NCBI GenBank assembly: GCA_002943765.1
Contig: PQWQ01000014.1
Location: 372,001 to 436,000 of the forward strand
Reading direction: 5' to 3'
DNA: 64,000 nt
From: Psoroptes ovis
Taxonomy: Eukaryota; Arthropoda; Arachnida; Sarcoptiformes; Psoroptidae
Position numbers and translations under genes: made by a program
Notes under the pieces: generated by a model
Told to the model about the DNA's origin: nothing
Seen by the model: only the letters and a program-made list of their open reading frames with translations
Database searches by the model: none
Part shown: positions 1 to 10,689 of the stretch, piece after piece
How the letters are laid out: each line of letters starts with the position of its first letter
Numbering within the stretch: the first letter of the stretch is position 1

Positions 1-89
1 CTTGCTTGTTCTCCATCATCATCATCATCATCACCATCATGTATGTTGGTTGTTTTTTCTTTGGACTCGGTCATATTGATAAATTATGA
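1..89 (+). CDS. 3' end of a tandem receptor-like gene (partial, copy 0)
   Basis: This is the C-terminal end of an upstream member of the array, cut by the left edge of the window. From about base 39 the frame reads MYVGCFFFGLGHIDKL and then TGA at 87-89. The last exons of the two complete copies downstream end with the near-identical MYVGCFFFG(I/F)xHIN. The bases before it are an ATC repeat that would read poly-Ile. No AG acceptor occurs in bases 1-38, so the final exon either starts outside the window or has been extended by the repeat. Only the C-terminus is visible and the function is unknown; see the two complete copies. Confidence 0.7.
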   Translation, partial: CLFSIIIIIITIMYVGCFFFGLGHIDKL

Positions 90-1548
90 AGAATTTCATA
101 TATTCACTTCGACTATTTGCGTTTATTAAGTATTTATATTATGCTAGAATAACTATATTATTGATTCTCTCCAATTATCGGAATTTTAATGAATATCTTC
201 ATCAAATAAATTCGCAAAATCTATATTTTCGTTTTATGAAAAAATTCACTGCTGATCTAATATTATTTCCACTCTTGATTTCCTACTATAATTATTCTAT
301 TGTTTTGATTTTCATTTTGTTTTAAACTTCTTTTTCAAAAATCAATAAAGGGAATTGAAATTTTTTCAGAAAATAAAAAGTGTCAAACGAAAAAGAAAGA
401 AAAAAAATACACGAAAACGAAAACGAATATTGACCGGCAAACAATTGAACGTGAAAAAGTATCTTAAAATATTAGTGGTGAAAGTTTTTTTGCCTGATTT
501 GAATTATGAATTATAATGCATAAGACAAATGACGTTATTTTGAGGCAAAATTTAAAAAAATTCGAAAAAAACTGGAAATTTCAAGTTATAAATATGCTTA
601 GATGCAAATTATGGCACGGAATTTTTGGGCGAAAATTAATGATATCCATTAATGCGTCATCAAAATTTTTTTTGACTGAAACATTCAAGATTATTAATTA
701 TCTAATACGTGGTCTAAAACATTTCTAAATTTAAATGCCTTAACATACGACTGATAAATGGGCAAAATTTGTGTTCCACCTTGCCAATTAGTGTTTTTGT
801 TTTATTTTTTAAATTAAGGTTAAAACCAACTATTCCAGGAAATTCAAATGGTACAAGTATTTTTTCCAATGAAATATGTTGCATTGACATTCATTGCTGA
901 ACATTTTCAATCGCTCATTTGTTTGATTACAAAATTATGCACTCAAAATTATAAAAAATCGTTCTTTATTTTCAATGTTGGTTGCATTTTCTGTTTTCAT
1001 CATTTGAATAATCGATTTTGTCATTTTTCATGTGTTCATCATTTCAAACTATTTGATAATCTAAACCAGTCATTCTTAACCTTTTTTTCGCCGCGGCACA
1101 CTGAAAAAAGGAAAAGCCTTTATTTCCAAAATCTTGCGGCACACCAAGTAAGGGAATAGTAAAGGAATGAGTTAGATTTCCGAAATTTGGCGGCACTTTT
1201 TTGGAATCTGGCGGAACACTAAAGTGCCGCGGAACACCGGTTGAGAATGACTGATCTAAACATAATTTTTGTTGTTAATTTCGTTTGAAAAATATTGTTC
1301 ATCATGAATCTAATGTCATGTTGGAAAATATTTCAATGGAAAAGGTTGAAAATTATTATGTATTTAACTATTATCATAAATTGAATTCATATTGTTTTAT
1401 CTACTCTCATTTCGGTTTTTTTTTTTTTTTTTTTTTTTGGTTCAATTAATTGTTGAACTTGAAAATATTCCATTCCTTGTTCGAATTCATTAGATTGTTA
1501 ATTATCATTGAATTGACTACAGATTGAAAAAAAAAATTGAAAAAAAAA
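90..1548. other. spacer between receptor copies 0 and 1
   Basis: No coding gene is supported here. The part from about 709 onward matches the next spacer (from about 3357): both contain a stretch starting GTGGTCT(A/G)AAACATTTC, then GGGCAAAATTT, then GTTCCACCTTGCCA, so the duplication unit included intergenic DNA. Bases about 100-700 have no counterpart I could see in the second spacer. The hAT-type MITE at 1067-1253 is the other large difference. A 23-base T run lies at 1416-1438. Short open frames here, including one running across the MITE, look accidental. Confidence 0.6.
1067..1253. mobile_element. 187-bp hAT-type MITE with 8-bp target duplication
   Basis: The ends are inverted repeats: left CAGTCATTCTTAACC, right (reverse complement) CAGTCATTCTCAACC, 14 of 15 matching, each followed inward by a CCGCGGCAC block. 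The element is flanked by a perfect 8-bp direct repeat, ATCTAAAC, at 1059-1066 and 1254-1261. A CAG(N)nTTCTCAACC-like terminus and an 8-bp duplication are hallmarks of the hAT superfamily. It is far too short to encode a transposase. It is visibly more GC-rich than the surrounding DNA. The paralogous spacer near 3680-3710 reads GATAACTAAACACAATTTT with no insertion, giving an empty site. Confidence 0.88.
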
Positions 1549-3218
1549 ATGTTTTTAAAGATCAAACATTTCTATTATAATCAATTGAAAGAAATAATAA
1601 ATCCAGAAAATATCAGATATTATCGTTGCAAACATGTTTACGAAACTATGTTGATGATAGTATTTCAATCACGTGTAATTTTTTGTTTATTCATACATTT
1701 TTTTAGCCACAATTCAATGATCAAATTTAATATAAATTGCTCCGATCCAATTTGCTTCCTGGTTAAAAAATATAGACCGAATTTGTATCATCAATATTTA
1801 TTTTTTATGCTTGGTTTACCTGGTCTTGGTTTGATTGGCAAATATGTATTTCATTTTAACCCTACCAATACATGGACATTTCAATTACCATATGACATTG
1901 TCATACGTAATTCTGATCATTTGAAAAAGTATAAATTAACCAAAGAAGAGCTAAATATTGCATTTCAACGAAAATGTTCAGAAAATTTGAAACATTATAA
2001 ATTTTTATCGAATCTCCCAATATTTCCGTCATTAATCAAATCGTATTGCAGATTCACAACGTATTTATCATTTTGGTTTAATATGGACCATATCAATAAA
2101 AGATTAGCTAATCGCGAACATATGCGGACGTATTTGAATTTTTCAATTGAATGTCAAATATTTATATGCAAAATTTACCGTTTCATCGATATGATTGTTT
2201 ATCAAATACATTTTGTCATAGGCAAGATTTTTTAATTAATTTTATCAAGATTATTTCCAGTAAATAAATATATTTTTATGTTCACTCTTTGCAGCCATGC
2301 TACTTTTTATGTTTTCAATTCTATATTTTATGATTGTACAACAAGTATACAATTTAAATAAAATATGGCAATATTCATTATTATTACTAGATGTAGTAAC
2401 AATGAGTGATATGGTTGTGACGGTACTACAGTTGGGATTATTCTTCCAATTATTCGCATCATCACCAACACTATTAAAATCATTTCAATTGAGCAATTAT
2501 GAGAAAACATTGAAAGTTATTAAACAAAATTCAAAACGGTCAATAATATCATTGATTTCCAAGCAAAAATATGATGGACAGTATTCTTCAAGAGGTTATT
2601 CAATTGATTGCAACAATAGATTAGACATTTCGTATCGTAGAAAAGTAAAATTTTTAAATTGGTTCCTAAATGAACATTGTCGCATTTGTATTGTCACAAT
2701 GAAAGCATGGCACGGAAAATTTATTGAAAGTTTTCTGCTCTATTTCGTAATAAGTCTACCATGGAATGCTTTTTGTGTATCAACTTTAATTTTAAATAAA
2801 ACCCTAACCATATTCGACGAAATATTCTTTTATGTATCAATTATCATACATAGTGTAATCACATTATCACTTTTGGAAGCATTAGCTATACAGACCAATT
2901 CATTGCATCGTCCGGCGAAACATTTAGTGCCAATAATTCAAGGAATTCATCTTAAATCACAAATAATTATGAAAATAAAATATGATAAATTATATGGACA
3001 TTTGATGCATGGTCCTAAATATGGGCCAAGATTAGCGATGATTGGTGCTGTAACACATTTATTTATTTTCAATGTGAGTTTAATATCTCATTTTTTTCGG
3101 TTTTCATTATCAAAAATATTAATTTTTTCTGTCCTAATCAAAATTATCCAAAAAATAGATGATCGTTATGTATGTTGGTTGTTTTTTCTTTGGAATTACT
3201 CACATTAATGAATTATAA
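1549..3218 (+). CDS. multi-transmembrane receptor-like protein, copy 1 (503 aa)
   Basis: Three exons are inferred: 1549-2221, 2295-3073 and 3159-3218. The joined length is 1512 bases. Intron 1 has a GC donor (ATAG|GCAAGA) and splits a codon after its first base; intron 2 is GT-AG in phase 0. The ATG at 1549 (MFLKIKHF) was chosen over an upstream in-frame TTG because copy 2 starts at the same place (MFLKIRHF). Hydrophobic segments lie near residues 33-52, 80-103, 212-238, 248-275, 370-395, 405-430 and 470-500, so about seven membrane passes are plausible. I do not recognise the family by motif: the insect gustatory-receptor TYxxxxxQF ending is absent, the C-terminus being MYVGCFFFGITHINEL. Size, topology and tandem duplication make a chemosensory-type receptor a reasonable guess, not a demonstrated one. 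An AATAAA lies at 3278-3283. Confidence 0.75.
2222..2294 (+). other. GC-AG intron in receptor copy 1
   Basis: The exon ends ATAG and the 73-bp intron begins GCAAGA and ends TTTGCAG. AG|GCAAG is the consensus for the minor GC-AG class. Joining G (2221) to CC (2295-2296) makes an Ala codon and restores the downstream frame. No GT donor in phase is apparent nearby. Confidence 0.75.
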
Positions 3219-3996
3219 ACATTTCCATGAATTTGATTTGAAAGTTTACATTTTATCATATATGATTATCATACAAGAATAAATATCAAATGAATTCTTT
3301 CTAACTGTATGCTAAATTTTTTCAAATGAAGAATTGAAATATAATCATTATATTACACGTGGTCTGAAACATTTCAAGATATGAATACCTCAATAGACGA
3401 CTCGAATGGGCAAAATTTTTGTTCCACCTTGCCATCAATGGTTGTTTTGGTTTGTTCTTTTTTAATTAAAGGGTTATGCTTGTTTGACGTAGTAAACAAG
3501 CTTAAAAACTCAAGAGATCGATTATACTGGGAAAATCGATGATACAATTTTTTTCCACCGAAATATGTTGCATTGACATTCATCGCAGGACATTTTTCAA
3601 TCGATCATTTGGCAGCATTTTTTGTTCAATCATTTAAATTATCGATTTTTTTTTTTATTGTTCATGTGTTCATCATTTGAACTATTTGATAACTAAACAC
3701 AATTTTCGCTTCTAATTTCGTTTGAAATATATTGTTTATGACAAATCTAATGTAATGGAGAAAAATATTTCAAATGAATCGGTTCAAAAATATTTTATCA
3801 TAAATTTTTATTTGTTTCATTTTATTTTATTTTATTTTTTTCAAGAATTTGTTTTGGTTTTAATAATTAATGTATTTGAAAATATTTTATTTCTTATTCC
3901 ACTTCATTAAGTTGTTTAGTACGAATACATTGAATCATTTATAAATTACGAATTCAAAATCATTATCATTTCGATTGTGAATGAATTTGAATAAAA
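3219..3996. other. spacer between receptor copies 1 and 2
   Basis: No gene is seen. The first 60 bases hold the probable poly(A) signal AATAAA (3278-3283) for copy 1. From about 3357 the sequence is homologous to the copy 0/copy 1 spacer from about 709. It contains the empty target site of the hAT MITE (GATAACTAAACACAATTTT, about 3680-3710). An antisense open frame at 3374-3583 shows no features of a gene. Confidence 0.6.
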
Positions 3997-5698
3997 ATGT
4001 TTTTAAAAATTAGACATTTCTATTATAATCAATTGAAAGAGATAATAAATCCCCAAAATCTCAGATATTATCGTTATAAACATATTTACGAAACAATGCT
4101 TATGATTGTGTTTCAATCACGTGTAATTTTTTGTTTATTCATACATTTTTTGACTCAGAATTCAGTAATCGAATTTAACATAAATTGTTTCGATCCAATT
4201 TGCTTCTTGGTTAAAAAATATAAACCAAATTTGTATCATCAATATTTATTTTTTATGCTTGGTTTACCTGGTCTTGGTTTGATCGGCAAATATGTATTCC
4301 ATTTTAATCCGACCAATACATGGACTTTCCGATTGCCATATGACATTGTCATACGTAATTCTGATCATTTGAATAAGTATCGATTAACAAAAGAAGAGCG
4401 AGATATTGCATTTCAACAAAAATACTCAGAAAATTTGAAACACTATCAACTTTTACTAAATCATTCAATATTTTCTGTTATTATCAGATTTTATTGTAGA
4501 TTCACAACGTATTTATCATTTTGGTTTAATATGGACCATATCAATAAACGATTGGCTGATCGCGAACATATGCGGACGTATTTGTATTTTTCAATTGAAT
4601 GTCAAATATTTATATGTAAAATCTATCGTATCATCGATGTGATGGTTTATCAGCTGCATTTTTTCACAGGCAAGAAATTTTATAAATATTAAGATTATTT
4701 TCGATAAATGATGATTATTCGTTTTATATTCACTCTTTGCAGCCCTATCAGTTTCATTGTTTTCAATACTATATTTTAGGATTGTACAACAAGAATATAA
4801 TTTAAATAAAATATGGCAATATCTTATTTTATTGTTAGATGTAGTGACAATGAGTGATATGATCGTAACGGTATTACAGTTGGGATTTTTCTTCCAATTT
4901 TTCGCATCTTCACCAACACTATTAAAATCATTTCAATTGAAAAATTATGAAAAATCATTGAGATTTATTAAACAGAATATTAAAAAATCAATGATATTAT
5001 TAATTTCGAAACAAAGATATGATGAAAACAATCCATTAGAAGTTTTTTCAAATGATCGCAACAATAGATTATGCATTTTGGGCACTAAAAAACTGAAATT
5101 TTTGAGCTGGTTCGTGAATGAACATTGTCGCATTTGTATCGTTACAATGAAAGCATGGCACGGCAAATTTATTGAAAGTTTTCTTATCTATTTTGTAATA
5201 AGCCTACCATGGCATATTTTTTGTGTATCAACATTAATTTTGAATGAAACATTGACTGTATTCGATGAATATTTCATCTATATATTAGTTATCATACATA
5301 GTTCAATCACATTATCACTTTTGGAGGCATTAGCTATACAGACTAATTCATTACATCGTCCGGCGAAACATTTAGTGCCAATAATTCAAGGAATACATCT
5401 AAAATCACAAATAATGATGAAAATAAAATATGATCAATTATATGAACGTTTGATGCATGGTCCAAAATATGGGCCAAGATTAGCTATGATTGGTGCTGTA
5501 ACAAATTTATTCATCGTCAATGTGAGTTGTGATTTTGATTCTCAAACATTTTTTTCTTTCTTTGGGTTTCAACAAGTAAAATCAATTTTTTTCTCTTGTC
5601 CTAATTAAAATTATTGAAAAAAAAAATAGATGACCATGATGTATGTTGGTTGTTTTTTCTTCGGATTCAGTCATATAAATAATATAAATAATATTTGA
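3997..5698 (+). CDS. multi-transmembrane receptor-like protein, copy 2 (506 aa)
   Basis: This is a paralogue of the gene at 1549-3218 with exons 3997-4669, 4743-5521 and 5630-5698, joined length 1521 bases. Intron 1 is again GC-AG (ACAG|GCAAGA) and intron 2 GT-AG. Conserved blocks shared with copy 1 include GLPGLGLIGKYVFHFNPTNT, YLSFWFNMDHINKRL, LLEALAIQTNSLHRPAKHL and HGPKYGPRLAMIGAV. The C-terminal exon encodes a hydrophobic tail, MMYVGCFFFGFSHIN, and then a short NNINNI extension not seen in copy 1. About seven hydrophobic segments are present as in copy 1. The central hydrophilic loop (residues about 285-320) is the most diverged. There are no frameshifts or internal stops, so the gene looks intact. 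The family is not recognised; a chemoreceptor-like role is inferred only from topology and tandem arrangement. Confidence 0.75.
4670..4742 (+). other. GC-AG intron in receptor copy 2
   Basis: The intron begins GCAAGA after exon end ACAG and ends TTTGCAG. It is 73 bp, the same length as in copy 1, though internal bases differ. Splitting G|CC restores the frame. Because the GC donor survives in both diverged paralogues, a sequencing error is unlikely. Confidence 0.75.
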
Positions 5699-8600
5699 AT
5701 ACAATTTTTGATTTGATCAAAAATATTTTTTCAAAAATATTTGATTTGAATATTTACATTCTATCAAAATGTAAACCAAGTATCAATGCAAAAATGAAGA
5801 AAAAAGATGATCGATTTTGAATATTAATTACCAGGCAAGAAAATCGAAAAAAAAATTGTAACAAAATAAAATTTTTTTGCATAAATTATCATTCGAATAA
5901 TGATTGATGGTCACTCTTCATACTTTTTTTAATAATGGAAACATTCAATGCAAGCGAAAAAGATGAAAAACTTGATGCTACAGAAAAATACTGATTCGAT
6001 GCCAATGCATGGTGAAGAAAAAATTCAATCATGTTGAATTGGCCTAAAGGTTTAAAAATTTCATATCTATCATCTTTATTTAAAAAAAAAATAGAAAAAA
6101 TCATCGCGAATCAACAAATCAAAATATGAAATAATTCCATTATTTCTTGAACCAATGAAAACATGCATTGAAATATATCCATAACGACAAAGACAAGCAA
6201 ACAAATCTATTTAACAAATGATTTGTATATTCGTAACATGAAAATAATCGATCGTTGAATTACATTGAAAAAATAATGATTCATATCTTCAAGTTTTCAT
6301 CTAATTTTTTTCTGATTAATGTTCAAAAAAAAATCCATTCAAAATAAATGTCAAAATGAGAAAAAATTGAATAAAATAAAAATTTTGTCATTTCATTTTC
6401 ACAAAATAAAATTAAATACATTTGAAAAATACATGCACATACACACACACACACACACTTACTTGTAAACAAATTTCCGTAAATTATCATACATTTCGTA
6501 TCATCATACGTAGATTATCAGGGATTAATCAAAATGATTTTATTTATTTTAAATTTTTCTAAATTTTCCTTTCATTCATGAATTGCAATCACTTCTGAAA
6601 AATAAAAAAAAAAATCAAGCGAAAAACAACGATTTAATTTATTTATTTACAGATTTTTATCACTGAAAAAAGACCAAAGATAGAAATCTACATTCAAGTA
6701 AGCTCATCTTTCGATCATTATTTACAATCATACAAACACACACTCACACACCAGGAAGATGTTTGTTTTATTTGATTACTTAAAATTTTTGTTTTATTTG
6801 TCAATCAAGATCATGCCGAACCGTTGTAAAACCGTTGCATCTTTATACTGTCAAAATGCATTGAAGCAGAAATTTTTCTATTTTTACACACCACCACCAG
6901 TAGCATTATATATGGAAGAAAAATCTACAACAATTTGATGAATGTCAATTTGTAATAAAATAATGATAGGAAATTACTTCATTTAAAAAATTGATTACAT
7001 AATTTTCAAATGATGCGGACATTATTCAATTCGGACAGACATAGACACTTACAGACACATATTTGCCCATATTTATTACATTAATTTCATTTTTATTTGT
7101 CAAAAAAAAAAGAGGAGCAAATCACAGAGAGGCAATATTTCTTATTTTTCAATCAATTTTTGTCCATTGTTTTTTTTTTGATGATAAAAAAAGCAACAGA
7201 AAAAAAATTGATTGATCAATTCATCAATCAATAATCAATCCATTAATGAGAACATCTAAAGAAAAAAAATAATAATCAATTTTTTTCTGATTAAGTAATT
7301 ATTTGATAGAAAAATGGAATTGAATGGGTTTTTTTCATTTCTTTTCATTGGTTATTTTATTTTATTTTTTGATTACCGGTCACCAAATTGATGAAATTTT
7401 CTCCAAAAAAAAAAAAAAAAAAAAGATTTCCTGCAAATTGTGTTGAAAATTCAGGAAATTTTTTTTCAATAATAATGAATGAATGTAATTTTCAATCGAA
7501 AATAGAAATTGAAACTCCAAATTCATAAATAAAATCAAAAAAAAAAAATATCCAACAGCTTAAAACCAGAAAAAAATGAATTAACGTCAGAAAAAAAAAG
7601 AGAAAAATCATTGACAAAGGAATGAACTATCATCATCTATGGTTCCAACAAGAGATATTATTATCATTATCATTTAGATTGTATACTTTCATTTCAATCG
7701 TTGTTTTTGTGAGAAATTTCGGTTTGTTTTTTGCGTGTGTTTATTTGTTTGTGTATTGTAGGAATATTTCAATTATTGAAAATAAGAGTAATAAAAATAA
7801 ATTTAGGCAAACAGAGCGCATCTTTTTTATTTTTCATTCATTTTATCAACTTATTTTCATTATTTCAAATTTTGAGTGTCTTTGAGTTCATTTTTGTACG
7901 AGCATTCATTTTGCTACGTGCTCTATGTGTGTTATTATTTATTTTCAAAAGTATTTGTTCCATAAAGTCTCTCCAATGATGATGATGAAGACTGCACGCG
8001 TTCTCTTTTTATTTTCTTCTTTTCAATTTCAACAGTGATTAATAATTGGAAAAATTATTCAAGTTTTTCATTTTCATTAAATTACGAGATGATAATTCTC
8101 TTGATTTGATTCTCATCTTACATCTGTGAATACGAAAAAAAAACGTAAAACAATATGATTTTTAATTCACATTTCGTATAATAATAATTTCAAAAAGAAT
8201 TTCAACTCTTTCAATATCAAAACAACAACAGCATAGAAATATATATTGAATAAAAATCATTGATTCAAAAACTCCAATTTGGATGGATAAGAAAATGAAA
8301 TTAATATTTTTAAATTAGTTGATTTTCATTTCTTTTTCAATGATTTTCTATTCATCATCTTCATTCGACATCAACAAATAGCATCATTCAACTACAATAT
8401 TGAAAAACATAGAAATCAAGAAAGTAATCGTCAATGATATCAAACAGTTAACAATATTATTAATAATAGCAGCAATAATGTACCACACACACACACATTT
8501 GATTTGTGGAAAAAAATCCCTAATTTCTTTTTTGTTTTTTTACATTTTGATTTTGGATTTTGTTTTTGACTGTTTTGCTTGCAAACACACAGACACAAAT

Positions 8601-10689
8601 CCAATCAACATTTAGCCACCGAACACACATATTCACAATGTTTGCATGCCTTCATTTACAAATCTTCCATTTACAACAATCATTTGTTTTAAACATTTTA
8701 TCATTGTAAAATTTTTAGATTTTTCGATGTTCATTTGTTGTTGCGTTGGTGTATATTTATGCTTGTGCTAAGCTGTATTATTATTTTCAACTTAATTTTC
8801 TGATTAAATGATGTGTTCTATGACAAAATGATATTTTAAATCTGCTAATTTTTTTCGAATATTTTGCAACATTTCAAGCAACAAGAAACAGACAGAACAT
8901 CAAACTAAATGAATGATAATTTGATGTGAATTTTTGTAAAGACACATACATTCAAACTAAAAACTTTTGTTTTCGAATAATAATGAAATAAGTTTATGAT
9001 TCATTTGTATTTTCGTATTATCCTCATCATCACTATTATTATTGCATTGTATTTAATTGACCATCATATTATATGATCATCATCATCATCATTGTTTTCA
9101 AAAAAAAAAAAAAAAAACGAAATTGTTGCTCGAAATAAATACGAATCAAAATCACAAGGTATTTATAACAGTGAATTTTAGACAAAAAAAACAAAAAACA
9201 AAAATTACAATTATTGTCTTGTGCATCGTTTGGCTTCGTGTTGTTTTGTGTCACCGGTCGTCGTAGTCCTTGTTGTATCATAGGCTTAAGAAATTTTTGA
9301 AGAAAGCATTTGGAAACAAAGCAAAAAAAAAAAATACGTGTTTGTGTGTTGGTGTCCGAATAATGATAATTTTTCATCATCATAATCAGAAATAATAATA
9401 ATAATAATAAAACACGCATTCTTTTGCTTTTTTATAACATTGTTTCATTTTCACATGTCAAACAATAATGTTAATGATAAACATGAATATGTAACATAGA
9501 AACAGCAGAAACAAAAGCATCGAAAAAATGTTTTTGATCTAGAAAAATATTTTTGAAGACTACATGAAATTTTCAAAGAACAAAAGCCATAATCTTAATT
9601 ATCTTTGTAATAATAATAATAACGAAATTCAAAGGTCTATGGTCAGCGATGCAAACACATGCACGCACACATACACACAATGCTATGATAATAATTCATC
9701 ATAATCATCATCATCATCATCATCGTTATAATTATGAATGTATTATGAATGATTAAATTTATTATTATGATTTTAATTTTCATAATTTCATTAATTCAAT
9801 CTAATTGATTTAAAAATTACAATTTTTAAAAGTTGAAGATTTTTGTCGAACATTTCAACATTGTTTGAAACATTTTAAAAATTTATCAAAAAATAAAAAT
9901 CACAAACGGGGATTGCAATCGATTTGATAAAATCAGCAAAAATATGGTAATTTTCATTTTCCTTTGAACATCTAGCAAAAAATAAAGATCAAATCAACGT
10001 GAAAAACAAATCGAAAATAAGATTAAATATACTCATCATTTTATATATTCAATCGATCAATGATTGCAGCAATCATCTTATCACAAACATCTTTTTTTAC
10101 ATAATCTATATGTGTCCAAAAATTCAAAGAAAAAAGCATATTTGTATTCGATTTTAAAAATATTTTTTTTCACAGAAAAAAACTCTTAAAAACTTCGATC
10201 GTCGATCGAAAAATCAAAAAATAAATAAAATAACACCATTGAATCATTGAATCAAATACATAGATTATCATTGAAGAAATAATAATATCAGATCAAAAAG
10301 CAAGATAAATATTTATTATCATCATCATTATTACTAGCATTTACATTTGTTTTTTTTACTGGCCAGAAATTTTTCATTTTCTCATTTTCATTTTTTTTAC
10401 ACCGGGAAATAAAATAATAGGCCATTAAAAACATCCTTGTTATTAATATTATTATTATCCCCATATAATTTAATGTTCAATCAACATAGCCATCATGGTT
10501 GCCGCCCAAATTAGATCGATTTCTCGCCACCGTCCTTATCATCATCATAATAATCAACAACAACACTATCAACATCATCAACATCAGCATCTTAATCATA
10601 ATCATTATCAACATAATAATAATAATACTCATCATCATTATCATTATATTAATCATGATCATAGTAATAATCATTTCATTAGAAAAAAT
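5699..10689. other. about 5 kb without a supported gene
   Basis: AT-rich DNA with many A/T runs and simple repeats: an AC dinucleotide run at 6441-6458, poly-A at about 7407-7425, ATC/ATT tracts around 9080-9110, 9395-9410 and 9700-9725. Open frames (for example at 7622-7885 and antisense 9069-9419) are low complexity with no recognisable domain. Just before the chitin deacetylase start, 10495-10689 is open in frame with it and would encode a His/Asn-rich leader; this is probably 5' UTR made of CAT/AAT repeats. Promoter elements for the downstream gene presumably lie here, but I could not identify one. Confidence 0.5.
6441..6458. repeat. (AC)9 microsatellite
   Basis: An uninterrupted AC dinucleotide run in the non-coding stretch downstream of the receptor array. 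Confidence 0.9.

Larger units (their letters stand above)
1549..5698 (+). repeat. tandem gene duplication (unit about 2.45 kb)
   Basis: Copies 1 and 2 start 2448 bp apart. Exon 1 is 673 bases and exon 2 is 779 bases in both, with intron positions and phases identical. Similarity continues into the 3' flank and spacer. Protein identity is highest around residues 80-125 and 400-480 and lowest in the loop around residues 285-320. The partial copy at 1-89 shows that the array extends to the left of the window. Confidence 0.85.

Noticed and set aside
848..1159. 103-codon open frame upstream of receptor copy 1
   Set aside because: It runs from duplicated spacer into the hAT MITE, has no domain and no counterpart in the second spacer.
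3374..3583. Antisense 69-codon frame between the receptor copies
   Set aside because: Low complexity within a duplicated spacer, with no support from the homologous stretch.
10495..10689. His/Asn-rich N-terminal extension of the chitin deacetylase
   Set aside because: It is made of CAT/AAT repeats and would bury the signal peptide 65 residues inside the protein; the ATG at 10690 is the better start.
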